Source: Ophiosphaerella korrae (lineage: Eukaryota > Ascomycota > Dothideomycetes > Pleosporales > Phaeosphaeriaceae). From it: a DNA stretch of 64,000 bases. Where the stretch lies: assembly GCA_028456385.1 (NCBI GenBank), contig JALNQF010000189.1, forward strand, positions 19,183-83,182, given 5' to 3'. Under the pieces are notes generated by a model, which saw only the letters and a list, made by a program, of their open reading frames with translations, had not been told where the DNA came from and did not search any database. Both the position numbers and the translations under genes were made by a program. The first letter of the stretch is position 1, and every line of letters begins with the position of its first letter. This document shows, piece by piece, positions 12,029 to 22,932 of this stretch.

Positions 12029-12720
12029 CTTACCGATGAACAATAGAATCGCCTCACTGGTAAGAGTCAAGTCCGCTGGGGACTGCAGTCTTAGAGCCTC
12101 TAATAGGCATAGCAGAGGCACCGCTCTTGGCAGCCAATAAGTTTTGACACATCTTTCCATATCCACTTATGTTCGTGTCCATTCGTACTCGGCGTCTAGT
12201 ATGATTAGAATTATCTCCACGCATCGTTCGGATCGGGGCGGGTTACGTCTAGCAGAGCCACGGATGAAGCACGTGGACTAACTCGAAATAGAGATACCGG
12301 GTGACGTGATGTCAATGTTTCACGAACGGGCGATGAACTTGGGTAATCTGGTGACCGAAGGGAAACGACTTGTCGAAGACGTTTATCACGAAGACAAAAA
12401 TGCCTACTTACTTTCACATGCTTCATCAATGACGACGAATTCGACCATACAAGATGGTAGTTGAGATGACAGCCAGGATTGGCTGTGTAGACTTAAAGAT
12501 GAGCTTAGCTATTCAACTAGCTTAGCGCTCGACTACCCAAGCGACGAGGGTAGTCTGCCCAGCTTTGTGTGAACAAGTTCGATCTTTTACTTGCTGTCCG
12601 ACTTTCGAACGGCAAAGGCCGCCGAGGGGGGTAGTTGAATATTCTTGTGCCGTGGCAAATCACGTGCCTAGGTCCATTATGCCAAACCAGATACATGGCG
12701 GGTTGCCAAGGCTTTCGCTT
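12029..12720. other. Intergenic, possible tRNA-like relic
   Basis: No gene seen. On the minus strand near 12630-12700, TGGTTTGGCATAATGG followed by ATATTCAACTACC resembles spaced A and B boxes of a tRNA-derived SINE; part of it recurs near 8690. Weak evidence only. Confidence 0.35.
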
Positions 12721-13011
12721 ACGGTGGGGTAGAATTGTATCGCAGCCCAGTTCGGGGTGAAGCCGGTTTCGCTAGCGACTGTAGCACCTCAACGTCTTTC
12801 TATTCACCGCCCCCGCCTCTTTGTACTTCCCCTAGCTATCCAGCACCAGCGCCAAGTTATCCATGCTCATCGGTGTAGAAGGATACTCACGCCCAAGCAC
12901 CTTCTCGCTCAGCGCCGGCGTCTTCCTACGCATCGACTCCGCCTGCTCGTACTTGCCCTCTAGACTCATTACTAATCCAGCCATGTTCATATTATTCAAT
13001 ATCTCTAGTAA
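12721..13011 (-). pseudogene. Relic of TPR (kinesin light chain-type) repeats
   Basis: The minus strand reads NMAGLVMSLEGKYEQAE, then LGREYPSTPMSMDNLALVL, then GKYKEAGAVNRKTL. This is the 42-residue TPR_12 pattern that ends fungal NB-ARC/TPR (NLR-like) proteins. Between the second and third pieces a TAG (12834-12832) replaces the usual Gln, a C-to-T change; another TAG follows. Only about two repeats remain and there is no NB-ARC domain nearby, so this is an isolated fragment. Confidence 0.75.
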
Positions 13012-13475
13012 TCATAATAAGTAAGGTGTCTTATAGTAAAAGAATATTATCCTCGAATCCATCGTTGTTGAAACTTTGTAAATTCTCGCAAATTGAGAAA
13101 AGAAGCATCATATATAGCTAATCAGAATTCTATCCACTTCCTTTCACGCCCCTCGGGTAGCAGGTAAGACAGTATGTAGACAACTGTATTTGCACCGTCA
13201 CAAATGTTTGATTTTAGTGTGGAGCGTGATCAACAATGGGCATGCGCTTCCACATAGAATCAGCGGTTGGTTCCAGGTTGCACGAGGATGGGGGCACTTA
13301 GAGATCAGTGGCGGTTTTCATCTCTACATTAAGTCCCAAGTCACTAGGTCGAGCAATGCGATATAGCTTCCTGCTTACTGATAAGAATAAAACAAGTATT
13401 TAGCAGCGTACGGAAGATTAATGTGGAACAAGCTTCCAGTCTGTAGTGATTGGACTCCTACCCTCGTCCTCTTCA
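13012..13475. other. Intergenic 3' of the bZIP gene
   Basis: No coding signal found. It should contain the 3' UTR of the minus-strand bZIP gene. Confidence 0.5.
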
Positions 13476-14787
13476 TTAGAAAACGCGACCAACAACAAAT
13501 GCCTCGAAAACTGCGTTATCAAATTGACCTTGTTCAACAACTCCCCCAAACCTATGTAGGCATTAGCGCTTCTGAATTTGATTATGTTTTGAAGCCCGGC
13601 AAACGTACCCATAACATTTAATGTGCTCCACTAACGTTTCTTTGAGTCTTTGTAGCCGGGCAACGTCCAGGGTATTAAAATCCGGACGTTTTCGAAGCTG
13701 ATCCCACGCTTGAACAGGGGTCAACTCGCCCTCAGAGAGCGGTATACTAGATGAGAGCTGGAGTAGTTTCTCAATTCCCGAGGCAGGCACTTGCCATGGC
13801 GGTTGGTTGGGGCCCAAGCGCTGCTCAGGTGGAGCGGGATGGTGATGTAGCAAAGTCGCGCTAGCCATAAGGGAGTGGCCCGTCGGGGCGCTACTGCCTT
13901 CTTTTGGCACAATGTGCTCAAGGCACGGACTTTCGAGACTAACATGTTATGGATCAAGTCAATAATCTGTTCGCTGCAATGATACGTCGAAAAGCCGATT
14001 GGCTGGACATTGGAACACACCTCAGGACGAATTCCATTCCAACGGCGACATGATCAAGCTGGCCCAGTATCCTAGTGGGGTCATCGGATAAGGCCTGGTC
14101 AAGGGACCCTGCCGTCGATGGAGATATAGAAGAAGACGAGAGGGCTATTCAGTTCAGCTTAATATGTTGCTTTATTCCAATTTGTCAACATACGGTTAGA
14201 AATGTTCAAATGGCGAAAGCCGTCGACGTTTTCCCCCGAACTCGGATTGAGTGGAGAACTATGACTTTCTAAATGCCGCTGAACGTTAATCCTTTTGGGC
14301 ACGTGTTTCGATTTTCCATGCTGATTGATGCTGAATTCGAAAGGGCGTTCGGGGTTTTCAGGTGCTGAATGGATCTGGCTAGTCACAGCTGATAATGGTA
14401 TACCATGCTGTACCAAAAGTCCTTTCAAAAAACTGATCTCAGTGTATAGGTTTCGAGTTTCTTGCAATATTCTAGCCTCATTGGCGCGCAATTGGACGAC
14501 CTCAGCCTCTAAAGATTTGGTGTAAGCCTCTTTGCGCTCTCGGTGAGTCCTAGTTAATAAGCAACGATTAGACAGCGCCACAACGTGGATCAAAGAATGT
14601 GTACTTTTGAGCGCGTCGAACCTGGTCTTTGCGCCTTGCCCGGTTTGGTTGATCGTTCGACGGGCCATCTAACAGGGTCGTTAGTGGCGACGTATGACAT
14701 GGGGGCTGGTTTCGAGATCTAAAAGAGCGAAGCCGTACCTTGCGGACGTTCCTTTTCGCCGCTAAAAGACTTGAACCTGAACTTCAT
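13476..14787 (-). CDS. Fungal bZIP transcription factor
   Basis: Model complement(join(13476..13551, 13609..13938, 14021..14144, 14194..14549, 14605..14668, 14739..14787)), 332 residues; every join keeps frame. The basic region RRKDQVRRAQKTHRERKE is itself assembled across an intron. It runs into a leucine-zipper-like helix with hydrophobic residues at heptad spacing (VVQLRANEARILQETRNLY, ISFLKGLL). The C-terminal half carries a conserved fungal block: DQALSDDPTRILGQLDHVAV, GMEFVLSLESPCLEH, then GHSLMASATLL, and near the end KCYGFGGVVEQGQF. Splicing out 57 bp at 13552-13608 is what restores this last block. The normally invariant Asn of the basic region is Val here, so DNA preference may differ from AP-1/CREB types. 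Likely nuclear; targets unknown. Confidence 0.88.
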
Positions 14788-15439
14788 TGTGGAACAATCG
14801 AATCACTAGGGGCAACTAGGTTGATGGTGCCTGGGTGCTAAATTTGCAGCGGTTGTGGTGACGCTGGAATCTTCTAGGAGTCTTCCAAGGGCGCAGAATC
14901 AAGCGTCAAACTGTAGGGGCATGCAGGAACAAGCTTCCGATCTAGGCATCTGACCTGTTGCGTGCCAAAAATATAGGGCTGAAACGTGTCACAATCGTCA
15001 ATACACAGTTCATTTCAGGCATGGAGACGCTAATACGAAGAGCCACCAATAGGATTACGCGGCTCGGCCAGCGCCCGCTCCAACATCTGCTATTTCCGAT
15101 TCGCTGCGGCAGAATTCTCAGGCCATAGCGCCAACTAAAATGATTATCATCTGCTATTCCCTAATACGGTAATTGTGATCGAATAATCATCGTTACGCGA
15201 CAGAGGCATCTGAAGCTCAGCATAGTATGAGAGCAGAACACGTCTGTTGTATAAGAGTGGCCTAAGATGCGCATCATTCTCACTCAAACCAGCCGGAATC
15301 TGAATTCATTCCTTCAACCTTTGTTCTACTGTCTTTTCTATCTGCTTCGTTGCATTCGCTTTCGCAGGACCCCGGCATCTATCCAATCATCGTTCACCCA
15401 AGACTCTTCTGAACACCACCAATTATAGCCTTCTACATC
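14788..15439. promoter_or_regulatory. Divergent promoter region, bZIP / secreted beta-propeller
   Basis: About 650 bp between two divergently read genes, so it must hold both promoters. I saw no long repeat and no clear TATA box to assign. Confidence 0.5.
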
Positions 15440-16767
15440 ATGCCTGGACTTCTTAGCCAACCACTCCTCCTGGCCTTGGCCTTGGCCTCTCTTGGAGCAG
15501 CGCTTCCCTCCCCACACAAGAATGCCGGTGCCAATGCTGGTGCCGATGCAGGTGCCAAAGGACAAGGCTGCCAGGCGCAAGCCCAGCCTCAGATGGCAGC
15601 AACAGGAAAGGCAGTATACTTTATCACCAATGATGCAGAGAATGCGGTGGTAGCACTCCCTATTGGAAAAGATGGAAAACTTTCCAAAGGCTCGATGACA
15701 AAGACTGGTGGCGCAGGATCGATCGCTGTTGATGCTATGAAGAAGCCAGCAGTACCTGATGCTCTGGTTGGGCAATCCGCCCTTACTCTGGCCGGCAATG
15801 TACGGTTCTATAGGCTCATTGGTTACCAGATGCTAACGGTACACAGAATATGTTTGCTGTGAACGCTGGGTCCAATACTTTGACGATGCTTACCGTTTCT
15901 GCATCGGATCCAACACAACTTCAAGTTGTGGGCAAACCAGTTGCGGTTCCCGGTGAATTTCCCAACACGGTTGCTGCGTCCATGAAGAACAAGTTGGTTT
16001 GTGTTGGTATGACGGGAGCCAAAGCTGGAGTATCTTGTGCGCCATTCTCTTCCAAGGGCATAGGCCAGATGGATCAGCTCCGCGTATTTGACATCGGCCA
16101 GTCAACCCCTCCCGTTGGACCCACCAACACTGTGTCACAAGTCTTCTTCTCCAGCGACGAGTCCATGCTGTTTACTACAGTGAAGGGTAACCCAGCTGTC
16201 AACAACACTGGCTTCTTGTCTGCCGCCGCGGTTCAGGGAGGTGGCAAAGGCCAGGCAAAGGTTGCCGCGAAAGACACTCGAAGCTCCCCACAAGGAACAG
16301 CAGTTCTATTTGGCTCAGCCCCTATTCCCGGCAAGCAAAACTCAATCTTTGCGACAGATGCCTCCTTTGGTGCGGCCATCCTAGATGTCAACGGACAGGC
16401 ACAAGCCACTCTCAAAGCCTCCCAAGCTCTTGATGGTCAAAAGGCAACTTGCTGGGCCACCATCTCCGCAAAGACAAAATCTGCATTTGTCACCGATGTT
16501 GGAGTAAACCGAGTCGTAGAAATGAGTCTCGATGATGCCAAAGTCATCTCGCAGATCGACCTGTCCGCCAATGGTAACCCGGGTTTGATTGACTTGAGGA
16601 GCGCAGGAAACTTTGTCTATGCATTGTCCCCTGGTAATGCAACACAAACGGGTGCAGTCAGTGTAATAGATGTGTCTGGCGGACAGGCCTCAATGAAAGA
16701 GGCACAGAACTTCAAGCTAGATGGAATTGCCCCAAACACCGCCATGGGCATGGCTATCATGCTGTAG
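15440..16767 (+). CDS. Secreted lactonase-like beta-propeller protein (3-carboxymuconate cyclase-like)
   Basis: Model join(15440..15799, 15847..16767), 426 residues; a 47-bp intron with a GCTAAC branch site. The N-terminus is a signal peptide (MPGLLSQPLLLALALASLG) followed by an Ala/Gly-rich stretch. The body contains beta-propeller blade features of the YbhE/3-carboxy-cis,cis-muconate lactonizing family: FAVNAGSNTLTMLTV, VAVPGEFPNTVAAS, VCVGMTGAKAGVSCAPF, and a final blade with VSVIDVSGGQ. Fungal members are abundant extracellular proteins, often seen as antigens, whose enzyme activity is mostly unproven; the name should not be read as a proven reaction. Complete, no stop or shift. Alternative acceptor at 15829 would leave a 30-bp intron, so I prefer 15846. 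Confidence 0.85.
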
Positions 16768-17395
16768 ATGAGGGCTAGGGCATCGGAGACATCGGTCACA
16801 ATTTTCATATTCTTAATTGTAAATTAGTGGTGGCTTTTAGGATGGGACAGGTTCCCAAGGTCGAATCACATAGGTAGTGGGGATAATTACCCCTCTTGAT
16901 GCTGAATGTACAATTATCTTCACAAGAATATCACTCTCATTGCATCATCATCATTGCCCAGAAAGAAGACAATAAGGGTTCTATGATAGTATCACTCAGC
17001 GAACAAAGTAGGAGAGCGCAAGTTCTCGAATCATCGAATCCTCGAAAGACGATGGGTGGGAACCTAGCGGGCGTACCAGGCTTGATTCGCTAAAGCAGGA
17101 TCCGGCTTAGCCGGGATCAGCCAATGGGTGCACGTGGATTAGGCCTTGATAGTGCTGAAACGTAGTGTCGGAATGTCAGAATGTCAGAATGTCAGAACGT
17201 CCGAATTGGGTTCTGCGCTGTGCCAATGGGGCGGGTAGGATTAGCCTGACCGGTCTGCAGACTCGAGATTGCAGATGATTCGGCGCAAAATACACATATA
17301 AACAGCAGGGCCGAGTACCGGCATAAGTGCATATTCAAAACAACCAAACACTCAAGCACTAGAATCCCCCATCGATCAAAATCACTACATTCGTG
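16768..17395. promoter_or_regulatory. Intergenic; upstream region of the Gal80-like gene
   Basis: No gene seen. Contains the 8-bp tandem repeat at 17166-17205. Confidence 0.5.
17166..17205. repeat. 8-bp tandem repeat, five degenerate units
   Basis: GTCGGAAT, GTCAGAAT (twice), GTCAGAAC and GTCCGAAT in a row, about 190 bp upstream of the start codon of the next gene. Could be a simple microsatellite or a repeated factor site. Confidence 0.8.
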
Positions 17396-18593
17396 ATGGC
17401 TCCAATCCGCGTTGGTGTCATCGGGCTCAGCTCTGAGAACGTGTCCCCTAGTTTCGGCAATGGATGGGCAGCAAGGTATAACTACCCAAATAGGTAGAGA
17501 CCCCACGCACTCTTTTTTAACCGGAAACAGTGCGCATTTGCCATATCTCCTCAAATCGCCGCATTATGAGATTACGGCGCTCTGCAACTCGAGCGTCAAG
17601 TCGGCCCAGAAGGCAATTGAACGCTATGAATTCCCATCTTCGACCAAAGCCTACGGAAACCCCGAGGATATTGCCAACGATCCCAATGTCGATCTGGTTG
17701 TGTGCTGTGTTCGCGTGGACCGCCACCACCAGCTCATGATGCCGTCCCTCAAAGCAGGCAAAGCGGCCTTTGTAGAATGGCCAATAGGATCCAACCTCCA
17801 ACAAGCCCAAGAAATGCTGGCCGCAGCCAAACAAAGCGGCAGCAAAACAATCGTAGGACTGCAGTCGCGCACATCGCCCGTGTTCCAGAAAGTCAAAGAA
17901 CTCGTCGAGACAAAGGCAATTGGAGAGCTAATCAGCTCGAATATTTCACATAGTATGGGATACGACGGTGACGCTAACCTACCAGGTGCTGATTACCTTA
18001 CCAAGAAAGAAGTCGGGGGTAATTTCTTCACCATCATGTTCGCTCATACCGCCGATGCAGTGTGGTACGCGCTTGGAGGGCTGCGCGACTTCTCCGCACA
18101 GTTGAGTACGCGCTGGCCGGATACGAAGCTTTTGCATCTGGATGGGTCATTTGACAAGATGATTAAGCGCGAGACGCCCGACCACGTCCAGTTACACGGG
18201 ACTGTGGGCGCATCGAACGCGCCGATTTCGATGTTCTTCCGGTATGGAAAGGCGTTTCCCAACGTGCCGTCGCTTGTGTGGCATATTCTTGGGACCAAGG
18301 GTGAGATACGTGTTACGTCAAATATGCCTATCCATCTTGCTCTGGGGGGCGAGAAGATCGAGGTGTACGATCACGAGAGAGACACGGTGGAGGTGGTGAA
18401 TGTGCAATTCAGGAAAGAGGTGGAAGACCTGGCCCCGTTGGCAAAGAACATTGGTGCGCTGTATGAGTTGTATGCTGAGAGTGGCGCGGTTGACCAGGGG
18501 TTTGTGGATTTCGAGCAGGCTATGGGCATGCACAAGATTATTGACAAAATGGAAAAAAGCAGCGACGGCAAGAAGTGGGAGGTATCGGAATAA
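17396..18593 (+). CDS. Gal80-like Gfo/Idh/MocA-fold protein
   Basis: Model join(17396..17475, 17531..18593), 380 residues; the ATG at 17396 precedes APIRVGVIGLSS, a Rossmann dinucleotide loop. Removing the 55-bp intron gives NGWAASAHLPYLLKSP, the expected continuation. The N-terminal Rossmann domain (about 1-130) is followed by the alpha/beta C-terminal domain of the Gfo/Idh/MocA family. The usual EKP motif, whose Lys is catalytic in true dehydrogenases, reads VEWPIG. This points to the Gal80/regulatory side of the family, where NAD(P) binding acts as a sensor. A role in galactose regulation is only an inference; many Pezizomycotina paralogs have unknown roles. Probably cytosolic or nuclear. 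Confidence 0.83.
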
Positions 18594-19159
18594 AAGTCAT
18601 ATTTTCATGTCTCCATGCATGCGGAGGTATTTTGGATTTGGATTCTGCTGTAGGCCCGAGTATCATCTATCTTTGTCCATCTTCATTAGCTATTGAACGT
18701 ATGGAACAGACGTGGTGTGCCTCCCGTCTTTGGCCCTGTCAGCTTATCTAGGATTAATGTTTTCTCTCAATGACTCATCGAAAACTTGACGTAGATTGCG
18801 GCATGAGCAATCCGAACCAAGCTTTAGCATTCGCCGCCAAGCGTGGGAACCGGGTGAGACTGCCGTGGTCGCTATACAAATCCGCTAGGATGCCCTACAC
18901 AACTGCTAATGCCGATCTCTGACGTCCTTCCCCGCCGATCCATGTCACAACTGAGTCTGATGACTAGTATCAACGAATAGCTACATGGTACCCCCCCCCG
19001 TAATGAAGTAATACTAACTAACAGAGGTAAAGCTGGGTCAGCTTAATCGAATTGACTGAAACCAGGTATTCAACTCCACAAACGCACTAAGAGGCAGACT
19101 ACGACAACGATCACCTTCCCAGGCGACCACAATGGCAGATAGGTCCTGCGCCGCGCCCC
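18594..19159. other. Intergenic, no gene seen
   Basis: Contains the 3' region of the Gal80-like gene. The facing gene at 19160 is on the minus strand, so this is a convergent interval. Confidence 0.5.
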
Positions 19160-19546
19160 TCATCTACCATTGTATAACTCTTGCGGAGGACGATCATCAA
19201 GCTCATATGCTTGTTGATAAGCATTGACCGGTGGCGGCGGCGTTAGTGTTGGTGTTGGCGACGGTGCTGGTTTCGGGGCGGTAGCTGGCACCGCAGTAGT
19301 CTTTGCCGAATTTTGTCTTTTACGCAGGAACCGGAAGGCCAGCGCACCGACGATGAGCAACGAAATCCCGACTCCAAGTCCAACCGCGATACCAATGATA
19401 GATGTCTTGCTCAATCCTTTGGCCGGCTCGTCCTGACTCGCTTGTGCAGGAGCGGTTCCTGGTGTTGGTGCTGATGTCGCTCCAGGTGCCGGGGTTCTTG
19501 TCGCAGCATTGCTCGTTTCTCGGGCAGTACCAGTCGTTACGGCGCT
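19160..19546 (-). CDS. C-terminal exon of a single-pass membrane protein
   Basis: The minus frame is open from about 19546 to the stop at 19160. It begins with a Ser/Thr/Pro/Ala-rich stalk (TPAPGATSAPTPGTAPA), then a strong transmembrane segment (IIGIAVGLGVGISLLIVGAL), then a basic stop-transfer (RFLRKRQ) and a Pro-rich cytoplasmic tail ending NAYQQAYELDD...YNGR. This is the usual C-terminus of fungal surface receptors or WSC-like sensors. No extracellular domain or signal peptide could be joined upstream: an acceptor-like CTAAAG precedes the frame, but a MITE-like element starts within 50 bp. It may be a last exon or a truncated remnant. Confidence 0.5.
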   Translation of the reverse strand, partial: SAVTTGTARETSNAATRTPAPGATSAPTPGTAPAQASQDEPAKGLSKTSIIGIAVGLGVGISLLIVGALAFRFLRKRQNSAKTTAVPATAPKPAPSPTPTLTPPPPVNAYQQAYELDDRPPQELYNGR

Positions 19547-19590
19547 TTAGATGCGTTGAAGCCGTTCACCATGCATGACGATGCCTACAG

Positions 19591-19712
19591 TGCCTTCGCA
19601 TGGCAGAGCGTATCCCTATCAAAGTTTGGCGAATCAGATCATAACAGCTAGTGTGATCTAGAGCCGTAATTCGCCAAACTTTGACAGGAATGCGATCCGC
19701 TGTGCGAAGGCA
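19591..19712. mobile_element. MITE-like element with 44-bp inverted ends
   Basis: Left arm 19591-19634 starts TGCCTTCGCA and ends CAAAGTTTGGCGAAT. The right arm 19669-19712 is its reverse complement with about 8 mismatches, nearly all transitions. Only about 34 bp separate the arms. The pairing may extend three bases outward at each end. No target duplication is clear. It is next to the truncated-looking membrane protein exon. Confidence 0.8.
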
Positions 19713-21595
19713 ATGCATGTTGTCGAGACTCAAATCGGGCTAAGAACTAGAACGCGAACTCGAGGACTTCCGTTTTCGGAGAACTGCGAGTGGCTAACAT
19801 GCATTGACGAGGGATAGATTTAGGCCTCTAAAGAGCGTGTTGGGCTCGTGTCAGGTTCGTGTCACACTCGCGTCGAGATCGCGGGAGCATGCAGGCAGAG
19901 CGCTGACAACAGTCAAGGGCGAACACCAACGAATTATTTCGGCAATTTGAACGATGTTTCTAAAGACTGGTTAGATTGCTGCAACAACAGAGACTGAGAT
20001 ACTTACTGGAGCGTGGAAATCTGTTGCATCCGTCGAAAACGTGGGCTCCCGCATGCGAAAAGAACTTTTTCCAAGACGTGCAGTGACTGACCTCGGAGCG
20101 GTGAAACAAAAGAATGAATCGCCAAATGACTGTCAAGCCGCGTTACGGCCCCACATACCGCCATAGAAATGACAAGCGTGCTCCATCCGAGATGGATCCC
20201 CTCCGTGACATTCCCATAAGTTCTCCGCCTAACAACCAACCTCGCAAAAGAGTGCTGGCGTTAGACGGAGACCAACCTATTGCTGCCGCCCAACCAACTT
20301 CGGGAAAAAGCGACAGCAAAGGCACGGCCTAACAGACATCAACGCGGGCCCGGCAAGGTCTCCCGGCTAATGAATGCGTGACGGCAAGCCCCCGCTCAAC
20401 AACAGACAGAAAGCTACACGTCCAGGTCCCGTAGGCGATTCAAATAGTGTATGAATCTCCTTTGACACAGGATCTGGGTTCGGATACCCGTTGATGGGTA
20501 TGAGAACGCCGTGCAGGACTAGAGGTTGAAGAGACGAAAGCACTTCAAGTATCAGCGGAATGATAGCGAGAGGAAGGCTTCAGTGTTGTCAACGGCCCTT
20601 AGAAGAGGCAACTGAGGACAAATGGTTGCAGACGCTCTCGCTATATTCATACTGACACCGTGAAGAAGGCGCGCACTGCACAACAGCTGCTCGGCCAACT
20701 AAGTCTAAGTTGCGCGCCTAGGTCTGTCTAAAGCTTAAGACTCTCCAATTGCTCCGTCAAGAGCAAGAGGAGTAGGAGAACTTTCTCTCCCAAGTCAACC
20801 GTTTCAAGCCAAATCCATCACGTCGCCGCATGGTAGCAACGCTAGGAATATCTATGGCTTTGATCAGGTATTGAGAGTTTCCTTCGTTGAAATGCTCACC
20901 CGGAGGCTTTTGCAGTTTCTCGGAAGTCAACCATGGCGGAACCTGAAGGCACAAGTTGCCAGTGGCTAACTCAGCGGGTTCAAGGACCGAGGTCTGTCAT
21001 AGCTCCATTTGGAGTGTTTGACTCTCCGAATGCTCGGTTGAGCATTGAGAGGAGTGAGGAGAAAGAAAGAGGAGAGCGCGCACAAATGTGCGCAGGTAGG
21101 CGAGCAAGAGACACTAAGCAGTCCCAAACCGGGGCGCGGACAAACGTTCAGCCTGGCGGCAGCGACGAGGAGGTGAATGGTAGGAGAGGGTCTAGTGACT
21201 TAAGCAGCATGGAATATGGTTGGGTGGTCGGCCGCCATGGTCATTCACAACGGATATCCCAACTTGTGGGTAAGTGAGGCGAAACTACTAACCACAATTA
21301 CTCCATCCCCAACAAAGTTTGTCGATTAAATTTCCAAACGCATGGAATGGCAGTAATATCATGCGTATGAAATGCGAGCATGAGACAAAGCAAGAGATTG
21401 GTCTAGAATTGAAGTAGTAGCAAGCACCACAGCTCGTCACACGTCCCGTCCCTGCTCACCGCGTTGAGGCAAGGCCCATTCCCCACGATCCCAAATAACT
21501 CCTCTCAGAAAGCCCCAAGACAGCCTAAAGATCCTCCCAGGGGAAACTGCAATTGTCCGCCATAGTCAATCCCTTATCCCACCCATCCTTTCTTG
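19713..21595. other. Intergenic, about 1.9 kb, nothing recognised
   Basis: Small frames at 20003-20239 (minus), 20114-20332 (plus) and 20933-21277 (plus) show no domains, repeats or signal peptides and overlap one another in part. I see no gene that I can support. Confidence 0.45.
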
Positions 21596-22932
21596 TCATC
21601 TCAATGCTGGTATATCCAAAGTACGCCGAAGAAATCGATCCCTCTCAAATCCGCCTGTTCCTTGCGCTGGAGCATACGAAGGCGCATAATCCTCCGGCCA
21701 TTGCCCAGTCATTCCATAAACACCCGTGGCAGTGCTGCCAACAGACTGCATGGCAGCATACGCAAGCACCTCTGCGTGCGCTACTTGCTCCGTCTTTTCC
21801 CCGTGGAGCACCTGCGCCAACGTCAAAGCCTGCAATGCGGCTATGCTACAACTTGCACCCAGATGTGGCCGAATCTGCGTGAACGCCTCGCCCGCAAGAA
21901 GCAGCTTGCCGCCGAAGAAAGAGGCGGTCGTGTTGTCGAAGGACCGGACAGCAGTGAGCAAGGGCAAGTGTTCCACCGTGGAAGCGGTAAATAAATCATG
22001 CCATAGAGGGGATATGACGTCTCGTGTGCGGGCAAGCTGCTTTTCCCATGTCTCCCGCTGGAGCTGATGTGACGGCACAGTAAAATTGCGGCGAACGCCA
22101 TTCCTATCGGTCATGAAATTATTGAATTCCTCGGAAGATGCATCACACGTGTCGTACCAACACCACTCAAAGACTCGCTCGCCAGGCTTTATACTTCCTG
22201 TTGTGTCCGGTGTGAGATATCTAGCAATGGTTAGTGACATGCAGGTATATGAGAGGGGCGTTGGACTTACACTAAGAGGTAGCTCCCCGGGAACATGAAC
22301 ATGATCAACTTTCCCTCCGAAGCACCCGCGAGCTCAGGCGGCGCTTGATCTTCAGAGAAGTTTCCCCGCCAAGCCAGATACCCAGCATACTCTGATACAG
22401 CACTGGGAAGCACATGACTGCGCACCAGTGATCTAGCGCCGTCCGCAGCAATAACAAGACCAGCAGTCGCCTGTTTCTCAATCTCATCTTCCCCCTTGAA
22501 CGTCACAACCACGCTGTCGCCCTGCTCTTCGATGCCACAAACGCGCTGACCCGTTTCACAATCTACCATGCCATCTCCATCTCCCTGCTTCCTACACGCT
22601 TCTGACAGCATTTTATGGATTACCGCCCAGCTCGACGTCCGCACATCCTGTGGCACCGGCACCTCGGTCATCAAGCATCCATCCCCTGTCATGATTTGCA
22701 TTTCGCGATTGGCAAACGTAATGGCATTCAGGTCGACGTCGGGGGCATATGTGGCTATGAGCTTCTGTGCAGAAGGCCAGAGGCTGAGTCCCGCAGCCCG
22801 GGCATGCAATTCAAGATCTGAGCGAGACTCGAGTATGCGAACAGAGAGGCCGAGCGACTTCAAAACAAGAGCATGCATCAGGCCAGCAATAGAGCCGCCC
22901 ACAACAATAACATCCGTAGCAGAAGAAGACAT
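21596..22932 (-). CDS. FAD-dependent monooxygenase (2,6-dihydroxypyridine hydroxylase-like)
   Basis: Model complement(join(21596..22220, 22271..22932)), 428 residues; 50-bp intron with donor GTAAGT and a CACTAAC branch site. The N-terminus holds the FAD dinucleotide loop (VIVVGGSIAGL). Mid-protein VIAADGARSLVR is the DG motif that contacts both FAD and NAD(P)H. The C-terminal GEAFTQIRPHLGAS replaces the GD motif for FAD ribityl binding (Glu for the usual Asp). It belongs to the group A aromatic hydroxylases, which use NAD(P)H and O2 to hydroxylate small aromatic or heteroaromatic substrates; the substrate cannot be told. No signal peptide, so cytosolic. A decayed relative lies at 37.96-39.15 kb. 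Confidence 0.87.

Noticed and set aside
13721..14020. 99-codon minus frame inside the bZIP locus
   Set aside because: It reads through an intron (13939-14020) and then in the wrong frame of exon 5; the spliced bZIP model explains the region.
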